The position numbers and the translations under genes are program-made. Shown here piece by piece: positions 55,028-62,841 of a stretch of DNA of 64,000 nt. Below the pieces are notes generated by a model. The model did no database searches. It was not told where the DNA came from and saw only the letters and a program-made list of their open reading frames with translations. The stretch covers positions 1,922,001 to 1,986,000 of the forward strand of contig CP154795.1 in the NCBI GenBank assembly GCA_039565995.1, written 5' to 3'. This DNA is from Propionibacteriaceae bacterium ZF39 (GTDB lineage: Bacteria > Actinomycetota > Actinomycetes > Propionibacteriales > Propionibacteriaceae). The first letter of the stretch is position 1. The number at the start of each line of letters is the position of its first letter.

Positions 55028-56668
55028 GACATTTAGCCTGTGAGTGGGTCCGCGGGCGGGCCGAACGTCTGACCGGGACACGTGGTGATCCCTGAATAGT
55101 GAGTGGTCGTCCGCGGACCTGGTGTCTGGTCGAGCGGTGTCCTTGTTCGGGAACTCGGAGCCTGCTGATGGGCGTGGACTCCTGCTTAGAGAATGTCTGG
55201 GCCGTGGCCGCGATGATCAGTCACCTGGTCTGCGAATCCGACTGACAGGAGCAACACAATGGCATTGACGTTGGGCATTGATATGGCTGTCCGGACTGCG
55301 CATCAGGCAACGCTGGCCCGTGACGGCGTCACCGTCTGGCGTGGCAGGAAGTTCTGGACAAGACCGCCGGACCTCGAGCGGCTATGGGCCGATCTGGAGG
55401 TTCCGGATCCGAGTGAGCTGACGGTGGTGATCGAGCCAACCCGGAACGCGTGGATCGTGGTCGCGGAATGGTTCCGCCGCCGCGGTGCGCGGGTGGTCAT
55501 GGTCCCGACCACGCAGTCCGCGGACCTGCGCAAGTACTACTCAAAGCACACCAAGAACGACCGGATCGATTCCGAGTTGCTCGCGCGGCTCCCGCTGTTG
55601 CATCCCGAAGGACTACGGGAGTATTCCGGACAGGGCCCAGCTGATGCGCTGCGTCGGCTGGTCAAACAACGCTCCACCATGGTGAAGCGCAGGGTCGCGG
55701 TCTATGCCCGGCTGGATGCACTCGTGGAGCTGCTCGGTCCGTCCTGGCATGCGGTACTCGGGTCGAACTACGGCATCGCCGCCTTGGAGTTCCTCGCTCG
55801 TTACGCCGATCCCAACGCCGTGATCAGACTCGGCCAGGCGCGTCTGAGCCGATTCCTGATTGCTCGTTCCCGTGGCGCCTGGCGCGAGGACCACGCCGCC
55901 GGGCTCATCGCCGCAGCCACCGAGACGCTCACCTTGTGGGGCCACGAGGGGATGGACTTCGCTGAGCTCGCCGTGGACATCGCCCACGAGGCCGAGCAGG
56001 CGCTGTTCTTGACCCGTCAGATCAAACAGATCGACGAGCGGGTCGCGAACCTCTACGCCGACACCGACCCCCACGGGATCGTTGCCTCAGCACCGGGTGT
56101 CGGACCGGTGATCAGTGCGGTCATCGCTGGACGGATCGGCGACCCGCACCGGTTCACCTCACTGGCCGCGATCCGCGCCTACACCGGGCTGGTGCCCAAA
56201 GTCAGTCAGTCTGGAGTCAGCAAGGTCGAGTCCTCCATCACCAAGGCCGGCGACCCGCTGCTACGCGAAATGCTCTGCATGGCCGCAGACGCCGCCCGCA
56301 AGATCGACCCCCAGATCGCAGCGAAGTACCAGCGACTCATGGCCGGCGACCGGCACCATGACTCCGCGATCTGCCACCTGGCCACCCTCATGATCACCCG
56401 GATCGCGACCTGCATGCGCACCAACCAGCCCTACGCCCTACGCGACGTCGACGGCACCCCGATCACCGAGGACGAGGGCCGCGCGATCATCAAGCAGCGC
56501 TACCAACCCCAGCCCCGCCACCGCGACAACATCCGTCACAAGCGGATGCGCGATCGACGCAAGCAAGCGGCGGACGAGGAGTCACAGAAGTCGCCAAGCG
56601 CTCCAACATCCCAGCCCGCCAACACTCAGCCTACGAGCACCCAGGTGGCTTGACGCCCCTTAGGAACT
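55028..56668 (+). mobile_element. second IS110-family element, complete
   Basis: It holds an intact transposase and about 230 non-coding bases before it. Proposed ends come from the pattern of the first element. TTGACG (56650-56655, containing the stop) lies 12 bases before a CT at 56667-56668, and TAGCCT (55034-55039) lies six bases after a CT at 55026-55027. A circle would place these boxes about 18 bases apart. CT is also the core used by IS621. In the left end AATGTC (55192-55197) is the reverse complement of GACATT at the left tip. The ends are inferred, with no empty site to prove them. Confidence 0.6.
55259..56653 (+). CDS. IS110-family transposase
   Basis: A 464-residue transposase. 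The RuvC-like DEDD domain is at the N-terminus (LTLGIDMAVRTAHQATLAR; Glu in VVIEPTRNAW; Asp pair in TKNDRIDSELLARL), then a coiled linker, then Transposase_20 with ASAPGVGPVISAVIAGRIGD and ITKAGDPLLREMLCMAADA, which carries the catalytic Ser region. A Lys/Gln/Pro-rich tail follows. The ATG at 55259 has GACAGGAGCAACACA upstream. It is a different subgroup from the element at 21.3 kb. The 325 bases before it hold the IS left end and no gene. Confidence 0.93.
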   Translation: MALTLGIDMAVRTAHQATLARDGVTVWRGRKFWTRPPDLERLWADLEVPDPSELTVVIEPTRNAWIVVAEWFRRRGARVVMVPTTQSADLRKYYSKHTKNDRIDSELLARLPLLHPEGLREYSGQGPADALRRLVKQRSTMVKRRVAVYARLDALVELLGPSWHAVLGSNYGIAALEFLARYADPNAVIRLGQARLSRFLIARSRGAWREDHAAGLIAAATETLTLWGHEGMDFAELAVDIAHEAEQALFLTRQIKQIDERVANLYADTDPHGIVASAPGVGPVISAVIAGRIGDPHRFTSLAAIRAYTGLVPKVSQSGVSKVESSITKAGDPLLREMLCMAADAARKIDPQIAAKYQRLMAGDRHHDSAICHLATLMITRIATCMRTNQPYALRDVDGTPITEDEGRAIIKQRYQPQPRHRDNIRHKRMRDRRKQAADEESQKSPSAPTSQPANTQPTSTQVA

Positions 56669-56815
56669 CACTTTTTGATTGGCGAGTTATGAGAGCTTCA
56701 TCCGCGCCGGAATCGAGCCCAAGCTTAGGGGATCCTCAGGGATCTTCCCGCTACCCGCCATACGGGCGTAAGCCTATTCTCGAATCACAGGCTTACATCA
56801 GTAAGGAAGGTCCTC

Positions 56816-57265
56816 ATGTCCCTGGACAATCGCCCCGTCAATCGCAAGGTCACGCTCAGTTTGTTGTGGACAGCGATGCTGTTCTTCTACGCCTACGTCG
56901 ACATCTTCGGCTTCTATCGCGCAGACATCATCCAAGGGGCGCTCGCCGGCCGCGTACCTATCGCCAACCTCGCCATCGACCAACTGTTCCTCGTGAACGC
57001 GACCCTCTATGTCACCGTTCCCATCCTCATGATCGTCGTCTCGCTGCTGATCCCTGCGAAGATCAACCGGTGGGTGAACATCGTGGTGGCGGTGCTTTAC
57101 GCAGCGTCGGTCGTCGCTCTGGCGATCGGTGACCCGTGGCATTACTACGTGCTCGGCAGCGTGTTCGAGACGATCCTGCTTCTCGGCATCGCCGTCCTCG
57201 CGTGGCGGTGGCCGAGGACAGGCGTCGACACGCTGGCTGATGGTCGTACCTCGGTCACCGAGTAA
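56816..57265 (+). CDS. DUF6326-like small membrane protein
   Basis: A 149-residue protein with four membrane helices (about residues 12-32, 52-80, 85-105 and 110-130) in the pattern of the DUF6326 family. Function is unknown; members often sit beside a TetR regulator, as here, where tetR starts 30 bases downstream. The ATG at 56816 follows AGTAAGGAAGGTCCTC. The 160 bases upstream, after the IS110 element, show no gene. Confidence 0.7.
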   Translation: MSLDNRPVNRKVTLSLLWTAMLFFYAYVDIFGFYRADIIQGALAGRVPIANLAIDQLFLVNATLYVTVPILMIVVSLLIPAKINRWVNIVVAVLYAASVVALAIGDPWHYYVLGSVFETILLLGIAVLAWRWPRTGVDTLADGRTSVTE

Positions 57266-57295
57266 CCTGACCGTTCAGTCCGACGAGGAGGTGGC

Positions 57296-57937
57296 ATGGC
57301 TGCACGTACGCCGTTGTCCCGGCCCCGGATCATCGAGGCAGCCGCCGCGGTGGCGGACCGGTCGGGGGTCGAGGGCGTGTCCATGCGCACCGTCGCGAAG
57401 GAACTCGGCGTCGAGGCCATGTCGCTGTATCACCACCTTGCAGGCAAGGAACAACTTCTGGATGACCTCGCCAACTGGGTGTTCGAACAGATCGAGGATC
57501 CCGATCCGGGAGAGGGTTGGCGTCCCGCTCTGTCAGCACGCGCCCACTGCGCCCGCGCGGTCCTCGGCGCCCACCCCTGGGCTCTGCGCCTGGTCGATGC
57601 GCGACGCGCCGCATTGCCTGCCCAGCTGCGGCACCACGATGCGACGTTGGGGTGCCTGTTCGTCAATGGATTCAGCGTCGAGCTTGCCACCCATGCCGTC
57701 TCGGTGACCGATTCCTATGTCTATGGCTTCGTCCTCACCGAAAAGAACCTCCCCTTCCAGCCGGGCGAATCCACCGAGCACATGGTCGACGACATGGAGC
57801 TGCCGCTGGAGGATTACCCCAATCTCGCCCGCATGCTGGGGGAGCTGGTCGTGGGGCGTGACTATCGGTACGCCAGCGAGTTCGACTTCGGGCTGGACGT
57901 CATCCTCGATGGTTTGGCAAGGCATGTCGGCCGGTAG
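57296..57937 (+). CDS. TetR/AcrR family transcriptional regulator
   Basis: A 213-residue repressor-type protein. The helix-turn-helix is at residues 27-47 (MRTVAKELGVEAMSLYHHLA), and the C-terminal domain is the TetR_C type with VYGFVLTEKNLPF and a conserved DYPNL motif. It probably controls the small membrane gene just upstream, but no operator is obvious in the 30-base gap. The ATG at 57296 follows CGAGGAGGTGGC, a strong ribosome site. Ligand unknown. Confidence 0.88.
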   Translation: MAARTPLSRPRIIEAAAAVADRSGVEGVSMRTVAKELGVEAMSLYHHLAGKEQLLDDLANWVFEQIEDPDPGEGWRPALSARAHCARAVLGAHPWALRLVDARRAALPAQLRHHDATLGCLFVNGFSVELATHAVSVTDSYVYGFVLTEKNLPFQPGESTEHMVDDMELPLEDYPNLARMLGELVVGRDYRYASEFDFGLDVILDGLARHVGR

Positions 57938-57991
57938 GCCTCGTCAGAAAGAAAGTGTCAGTGCCGACCGTGAGACTTGAGGCATGAAAAA

Positions 57992-58041
57992 GCTCCGGCC
58001 GTGTGATCGGTCCTTGCGGACTACAGGGACGGTTCCGGAGC
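57992..58041 (+). ncRNA. structured RNA hairpin before an Abi/HEPN gene
   Basis: GCTCCGG (57992-57998) pairs perfectly with CCGGAGC (58035-58041). Inside, CCGT pairs with ACGG and GTCC with GGAC, giving a nearly complete 50-base stem-loop. It is not followed by a T-run, so it is not a simple terminator. It overlaps the only upstream GTG that could start the Abi gene. Small structured RNAs next to AbiF-type HEPN toxins have been reported as antitoxins. An RNA role here is inference. Confidence 0.5.
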
Positions 58042-58743
58042 GTTGACTCAAGGCTAGCACGAACGAGGATTGATGCACCGAATCAAACCGCCGCTGTCAC
58101 CGGTATCGGCCTACCCCGGCTTCAGCCGTACCTCAGAGACTCGCACGGTGATCGCGTCGGGGCACTGGCTCTCTATGAGTGGAACGCACAGCTCGCAGGG
58201 GCCTTCTGGCGCGACCTGGGCCACTTGGAGGTCTTTCTCCGAAACGCACTCGACGTCCAGATGCAGGCCCGCCATGCGCGGCTCGGCAGGCTCGGGGACT
58301 GGCTCGATGATCCTGCCCAAGAGTTGGGCAGGAACCCCCGCACGAAAGGGCGACATCGCCAACCCTATCGGGAGATTGCATCGGCGCAGCTGCGTGTGCG
58401 CAACAACAACAAGCCGCCTACTCACGATCAGATCGTGTCGGAGACGACTTTTGGCCTCTGGCACCAACTTGTAGCAGCCAAGCAACGCTTTCTCTGGCCA
58501 GATCTGGTCAATGCATTTCCCCATGCGCCAACGCGCTCACATCACCACGTGGCAGACCCGTTGGCTCGCCTTCGCAGCTTGCGAAACCGGATTGCGCATC
58601 ATCACCGAATCGTTGCACTTGACCTCAATGGCCGGCACGCCGATCTTCTTGGAATCCTGAGTTACATAGACCCTGACCTGCGCGATTGGGTGCAGTCCAG
58701 AAGCGATGTCGTGAGAATCAAGGCCCTCCGGCCGTCGATTTAG
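58003..58743 (+). CDS. Abi-family (HEPN) protein, start uncertain
   Basis: A protein of about 225-246 residues of the Abi_2/AbiF-like group. Family features are YLRDSHGDRVGALALYEWNA, GHLEVFLRNALD and the HEPN RNase motif R-x4-H in LRNRIAHHHRI near the C-terminus. Such proteins cause abortive infection or dormancy by cutting RNA. The only canonical in-frame start upstream is GTG 58003, inside the hairpin. The best-spaced start, ATG 58073 (after CGAGG), is in another frame; one extra base near 58110 would join it to the conserved part. The gene may therefore be frameshifted or use an odd start (ATT 58069). Confidence 0.7.
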   Translation: MIGPCGLQGRFRSVDSRLARTRIDAPNQTAAVTGIGLPRLQPYLRDSHGDRVGALALYEWNAQLAGAFWRDLGHLEVFLRNALDVQMQARHARLGRLGDWLDDPAQELGRNPRTKGRHRQPYREIASAQLRVRNNNKPPTHDQIVSETTFGLWHQLVAAKQRFLWPDLVNAFPHAPTRSHHHVADPLARLRSLRNRIAHHHRIVALDLNGRHADLLGILSYIDPDLRDWVQSRSDVVRIKALRPSI

Positions 58744-58756
58744 GGGCCACCGCAGA
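58740..58756. repeat. 17-bp direct repeat, copy 1 (copy 2 at 60128-60144)
   Basis: TTAGGGGCCACCGCAGA here and TTAAGGGCCACCGCAGA at 60128-60144 match in 16 of 17 bases. Copy 2 is the 3' end of the lipoprotein gene (reading ICGGP and stop on the minus strand). Copy 1 gives the same ending, CGGP and stop, without a gene in front of it. The winged-helix gene lies between them, so the repeats may be a recombination scar. Confidence 0.5.
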
Positions 58757-58820
58757 GCATTATCGCGCCGGCGATTGCCTGCCGGGTCTATTCGATCTCC
58801 GGCCGACTCGCCGGAACTCG

Positions 58821-60071
58821 TTACGGCAGACGTTCCCCGTTGCGCTGGGCGGTGCGATAGACGGCGGGGACCATCACCCCGTCGAGCCAATCGGTGAGCC
58901 GGTCGGCTTCAACGTGAAGGGCCCGGGTCGCGTGGGCCGGCAGCTCGACGCGCGGCATGACCCGCACCCGCGCATCGTCGTCCTGCACCCAGCTACCGAC
59001 GATCCGGCCGTTCCACCAGGCAGTGGCGCCGCCGTTGCCGACCGAGTCGAACAGATAGGGCACATGGGCGGGGTCCAGATAGAACTCCCGCTCGCGGTAG
59101 CCCATCGTCGTCGGATCCAGTGCGGGCAGCAGTGCCGCCCAGGGGTCAGCGTCAGCATCAGCTTCCGGCCCGTCGAGGGCCGGGTCGTCGGGCAGCAGAT
59201 AGCCGATGCGATCTCCCTCGAGGAGGACCGGGACGGCTTCGAGGTCGGCCAGAGCGGTGCGGACCGCCGTTTTCGTCCCACCCAACCACCACACGAGATC
59301 GGCCTCGGTCCCCGGACCGAACGACCAGAGCCAGCGACGGACCAACTCCGCGTACCCTTCCGCAGGCTCACCTGACTCCACTGCCTCGCCCAACCAGCTG
59401 GCCATGGTCGTCCAGGTGGGCTTGTTGAGCCGCCAGTGACCGGCGTTCTCGGCGCGAACCAGCAGACCCTCCGCGCCGAGCAAAGCGAGGATGCGGGGTG
59501 CGATGGGGAACTCACCGCCCCATTTGGTGCCAGGCGAACGGGCGGTGCGGGCCCCGAGGTGGGGGAGCCGGGCGCGGACCTCGGCCGCGGTCACCGCTCC
59601 TTCGCGTTCGATCAGATCGCAGATCTCGCGTGCGGCCTCCGCCAGCCAGGCTTCGCCGTCGATGGCGAGTCCTGCGGCCTGGGCTTCTTTCACGAGGGTA
59701 CGCCGCAGCGGCCCGGCCACGCGTGCCGACGCGGAGCTCAACGCCGCTGGCAGCAGGTCTCGGGGGAACGCGAACAGGGTCTGGCGCATGGCGAGCTGCT
59801 TGATGAGCGTTCGCTCGGTATAGAGGGCGGCCTCGATCTGGTCCACCGTGACCTCGGTCATCCGAGCATGCAGGGCCAGGTGGACGCTCGCCGACTCGGT
59901 CGCATGCAGGGCCACGACGGCGCGGGCCGTGTCGACCTGGTCCGTGAGTCGCGCCCACGGGGCGATGGCCTGGCGCCGCGCAAGACGTGCTCGGCGTTGC
60001 TCATTGGAGATGGTGAGCGCTGGTTCGATAGCGACGGACCTTTTCTTGCCGCGACTGGGGGAGGAGACCAC
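58821..60071 (-). CDS. winged-helix DNA-binding protein (AlkZ/YcaQ-like, HTH_42)
   Basis: A 416-residue protein built of tandem winged helices, as in the HTH_42/AlkZ family of DNA glycosylases that unhook interstrand crosslinks. Conserved parts are RRQTLFAFP-like MRQTLFAFPRDLLP, WSFGPGTEADLVWWLGGTK and the C-terminal WNGRIVGSWVQDDDARVRV. The catalytic Gln-x-Gln/Asp region of AlkZ is replaced by ALHATESASVHLAL, as in a related actinobacterial subgroup, so glycosylase activity is doubtful. The ATG at 60071 is used; an internal start near the conserved RLARRQ is possible. Flanked by the 17-bp repeat. Confidence 0.78.
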   Translation of the reverse strand: MVSSPSRGKKRSVAIEPALTISNEQRRARLARRQAIAPWARLTDQVDTARAVVALHATESASVHLALHARMTEVTVDQIEAALYTERTLIKQLAMRQTLFAFPRDLLPAALSSASARVAGPLRRTLVKEAQAAGLAIDGEAWLAEAAREICDLIEREGAVTAAEVRARLPHLGARTARSPGTKWGGEFPIAPRILALLGAEGLLVRAENAGHWRLNKPTWTTMASWLGEAVESGEPAEGYAELVRRWLWSFGPGTEADLVWWLGGTKTAVRTALADLEAVPVLLEGDRIGYLLPDDPALDGPEADADADPWAALLPALDPTTMGYREREFYLDPAHVPYLFDSVGNGGATAWWNGRIVGSWVQDDDARVRVMPRVELPAHATRALHVEADRLTDWLDGVMVPAVYRTAQRNGERLP

Positions 60072-60127
60072 GCTTCAGACTAAGTCGCCCTTCTTGCCTA
60101 CGGCTGATGCTTCAATCGCGGACTCCG

Positions 60128-60829
60128 TTAAGGGCCACCGCAGATCTGGACCTGGAACGCGCTGAAGGAGTCAATGCGCTGAACGGAAATGTGCTCGACC
60201 GTCGTGGCACCACGCTTGATTTCGAAGAACAGGCCGGTGGCGTCGTCAGCGAGGACATAGACATCGCCCGTCATGTCGGTCGCGGCGCGGAACTGCGTGG
60301 CCGACGGATAGGTCCGCTTCACTTTCTCGAGACTGTCGCCCGGACGAATCCCGGCGCGGGTCGATACGGCGGGATCAACGATGTGCAGGGTGGTGATGTT
60401 TCCCGAACCATCGGGCTGGCCGGTCCAGAACTCCATCCGGTCATTGCCACTGCTGTCCTGAATGATCGGCCCGATGCATTCCCAGGCGGGCTTGAGCTGA
60501 CCGCGCAGGTTGGGCGGCAGGGGAGAGCCCATCCTGACGGGACCCCATCCGGCAGTCGTGAGCGTCCAGTCCGCCATGGTGGTGCTCATGGTTGTGGCAG
60601 CAGGCTGGGAGGACGGCGGGGATGAGCTCGGCGCCGTCGTCGGCGTGGGCTCCGCTTCCGGTGCCGCCTCGGCCGAGGCCGTGACAGCGGGTGTCGTCAC
60701 CGGGACCGGACTTGCCGAAGCTGCCGGAGTCGACGGCGCCGACGCCGGCTCGCTCGCGCCCTGGCCGCACGCAGCAGCGCCCAGCACCAGAACCAACAGG
60801 GGTGCGGAAAGCATCCTCGGAATAGTCAT
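60128..60829 (-). CDS. secreted lipoprotein of unknown function
   Basis: A 233-residue lipoprotein: signal peptide with lipobox GAAAC (Cys21), then a Pro/Ala/Thr/Ser-rich linker to about residue 85, then a ~145-residue folded domain ending in QICGGP. I do not recognise the domain, though RAGIRPGDSLEKVKRTYP resembles the small repeat of secreted proteins whose domain helps sense or bind envelope components. The ATG at 60829 is preceded by a weak ribosome site. The 215 bases upstream hold no gene. Confidence 0.7.
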   Translation of the reverse strand: MTIPRMLSAPLLVLVLGAAACGQGASEPASAPSTPAASASPVPVTTPAVTASAEAAPEAEPTPTTAPSSSPPSSQPAATTMSTTMADWTLTTAGWGPVRMGSPLPPNLRGQLKPAWECIGPIIQDSSGNDRMEFWTGQPDGSGNITTLHIVDPAVSTRAGIRPGDSLEKVKRTYPSATQFRAATDMTGDVYVLADDATGLFFEIKRGATTVEHISVQRIDSFSAFQVQICGGP

Positions 60830-61044
60830 CGTGCGACCTCGCCATCATGGGGGGCTTTGAGGCCCAGCATGTCAGTTGCCAGAGGCCCAACGAGGCGAGT
60901 CCGGCCCGAATCCACGACATCACTGACCGGTGTGAGCCACCTCGACCTTCAAGGCACGCTCGAAGGTCGGGCGACTGTGTGGTGACAAGGGCGTACGCCC
61001 GCTCGTAGCATCGATCAGGTCCTCTTCCCTGATCGGAGCCAGCC

Positions 61045-61446
61045 GTGAGAGTCCTGGTCGCGTTCGCCGTCGCCGTTGGGCTGGTGGCTGCGCTCATGGC
61101 GCTGGGCGGCAACGGCTGGGCGGAGATGAGCGCGAGCCGGCATACCTGCGACCAGGCCACTCTCACCAACACCTCCACCGACACGCTGTTCGTGCACTAC
61201 GGCCCGAAGGGGTCCAATCTCCCGCCGCTGCAGATTGGCCCGGGCGAGGTGATCGGACTGGCCGGCGTACGCGCCGCGGATCTCACCGTCACCGATCCCC
61301 AGGGCAACGAACTCAGCCCGGACGACGCGCGTACGCGACTCGTGACCGAGTGCGCGTCGTCAGACCCGAACTCCGCTCCCACTCCCGGGCCGACCTTCAA
61401 GAACCAGCCCGCCAGCTGGGGAGGCCTCTCGAAAACAGGGAAGTGA
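61045..61446 (+). CDS. small secreted protein with a two-cysteine domain
   Basis: A 133-residue protein. A signal peptide or anchor helix (about residues 3-26) is followed by one domain bounded by Cys35 and Cys103: C-x2-ATLTN, later HYG, then a final TEC. The same pattern occurs twice in the protein at 62842-63507, so the two are related. The C-terminal tail is Pro/Ser-rich and ends GGLSKTGK, close to a sortase pentapeptide but without membrane tail. The start is GTG at 61045 after GGAGCCAGCC. Function unknown. Confidence 0.7.
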   Translation: MRVLVAFAVAVGLVAALMALGGNGWAEMSASRHTCDQATLTNTSTDTLFVHYGPKGSNLPPLQIGPGEVIGLAGVRAADLTVTDPQGNELSPDDARTRLVTECASSDPNSAPTPGPTFKNQPASWGGLSKTGK

Positions 61447-61540
61447 GCGGACCGCGATACCACCTTTCGGTTTCATAATCCCGGCCCCCACATGATCGGC
61501 AGGTCCCGCCCTGGCTGTCTGACACTGTCCGACAACGCCC

Positions 61541-61576
61541 AACGGCCCCTTCCGGAGACATCCGAAGGGGGCCGTT
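61541..61576. terminator. bidirectional hairpin terminator
   Basis: AACGGCCCC (61541-61549) pairs with GGGGCCGTT (61568-61576), with TCCGGA and TCCGAA inside the loop extending the stem. It lies between two convergent genes (the small secreted protein and doxX), where a shared terminator is expected. No long T-run follows, as is common in high-GC genomes. Confidence 0.6.
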
Positions 61577-61607
61577 CGAGGCGTGTGCTGGTCAGCCCAG
61601 CGCAGGA

Positions 61608-62081
61608 TCAGGCGTTGACGCTCTCGCGCTCATCGGCGGACACAGCGGCAGAGGTCGAGCGACGACCGCGCAGCCAGGAGTCGACCGAATAGCGACCGGC
61701 GCCGGCGACGCCCACCGCGAGAGCAGCAGCGGCGATGACGGCGACGAGCTCCCAGCCGTTCTCCGAGACGAACACACCGTTGCCGACGTGGACGAGGACG
61801 GCGGCGACACCCATCTGCAGCGCAACGAGCAGACCGGCGATGGGGGCGAAGAGGCCGACGAGAAGCAGTACGCCACCGACGAGCTCGATGACCGCAGCCA
61901 CGGGAGCGCTCACCGACGCGGCCGGAACGCCCATCTGGCCGAATGCCTCGGCAGTGCCGGCGAGGGTCCAGGTCACGAACTTCTGCAGGCCGTGGGCGAT
62001 CAGCACGACGCCGAGCAGCACCCGGGCCACGAGGAGGGCGATGTCACGGACGACGGTGGGGGGATTGAGGACGAGGTTCAT
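61608..62081 (-). CDS. DoxX family membrane protein
   Basis: A 157-residue protein with four membrane helices and the DoxX motifs RVLLGVVLIAHGLQKF near the N-terminus and ELVGGVLLLVGLFAPIAGLL in the middle. Members are membrane partners in redox and sulfur chemistry; in mycobacteria one supports resistance to oxidative stress. The tail after helix 4 is charged and cytoplasmic. The ATG at 62081 follows GGAGCCTGAT. It probably has its own promoter in the 160-base gap upstream. Confidence 0.88.
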   Translation of the reverse strand: MNLVLNPPTVVRDIALLVARVLLGVVLIAHGLQKFVTWTLAGTAEAFGQMGVPAASVSAPVAAVIELVGGVLLLVGLFAPIAGLLVALQMGVAAVLVHVGNGVFVSENGWELVAVIAAAALAVGVAGAGRYSVDSWLRGRRSTSAAVSADERESVNA

Positions 62082-62191
62082 ATCAGGCTCCTGCCAGGTT
62101 CAGATTCGAGCGGCAACCGTTGGGGAACCGCGTGATGAATCAACCGTAGAAGATAGTTGATATTTCAACCAAATGCGTTCCGGAGTGAAGA

Positions 62192-62245
62192 ACCGGCAGA
62201 GGCAGCCAAGAGCAACGGACTTCTAATCCGTCGGTCGTTGGGTTC
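62192..62245 (+). pseudogene. tRNA-Arg(UCU) fragment
   Basis: The sequence contains a D-arm-like GAGGCAGCCAAGAGCA, a perfect anticodon arm (ACGGA-CTTCTAA-TCCGT, 62215-62231) with anticodon TCT at 62222-62224, a variable loop and the first half of a T-arm (GTTGGGTTC). It stops there; the 5' acceptor strand and the 3' half of the T-arm and acceptor are missing. The next bases belong to the end of the GNAT gene. It cannot be a working tRNA. It may be a scar of integration or deletion at a tRNA-Arg locus. Confidence 0.65.
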
Positions 62246-62663
62246 ACCCGGTCTTGGCCACAGGCTCGAGCATGAGCTCGGTCATGAACTGATGCGGCCG
62301 GGAGGGAATGCGCCGCGTACGCCCGGTCGGGCGCCAGCGCTCGGCCTCGAGGAACTCCCGCAGCGGATCGTCCTCGGCCACCCAGGCGCGGGCGCGCTCG
62401 ATAGCGGCGGTACGCCAGTGCCGATAGCCCTCGCCATAGAGCTCCGCCACGAGGTCAGAACCCCAGAGATCGTCCCGCACCACGATCTGGCGCAGCTCAT
62501 CGACCGTATAGGTGATCCACCCCAGCCAGCCGTCCGCATCCTCGGCGATCGTCACGGTGACCCAGGGGTCGTTCAGGATCTGCTGCCACTCCTGTTTGCC
62601 GACCGCGCCGTTGAACGCCACAAGGGCGGAAATGTCACCGAATCGCGCGTGCCTCATGTCCAT
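62244..62663 (-). CDS. GNAT-like acetyltransferase
   Basis: A 139-residue single-domain protein with a GNAT-like layout: DISALVAFNGAVGKQEWQQ, WLGWITYTVDELRQIVVRDD on the central strands and GYRHWRTAAIERARAW, where the acetyl-CoA loop would be. The Q/RxxGxG/A motif is not clear, so the family call is moderate. The stop codon lies in the tRNA-Arg fragment, so the extreme C-terminus may have been changed by the junction. The ATG at 62663 is used. Function unknown. Confidence 0.55.
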   Translation of the reverse strand: MDMRHARFGDISALVAFNGAVGKQEWQQILNDPWVTVTIAEDADGWLGWITYTVDELRQIVVRDDLWGSDLVAELYGEGYRHWRTAAIERARAWVAEDDPLREFLEAERWRPTGRTRRIPSRPHQFMTELMLEPVAKTG

Positions 62664-62841
62664 GCGGGCACCTTAATGCACCGTTATTCCGTGGAAACAG
62701 AGCCCCGAAACGTTCCCGCGGGAACGTCCTGGAGGCCTCCAATCACGGATTGGTCACAGTCCTTCAGGTAGGGAACTGGCCCCCGGAACCCGGATTCAAG
62801 CAGGTCGACAGAACGAACTGTCCCTGAGCCGGAGGGTCACC

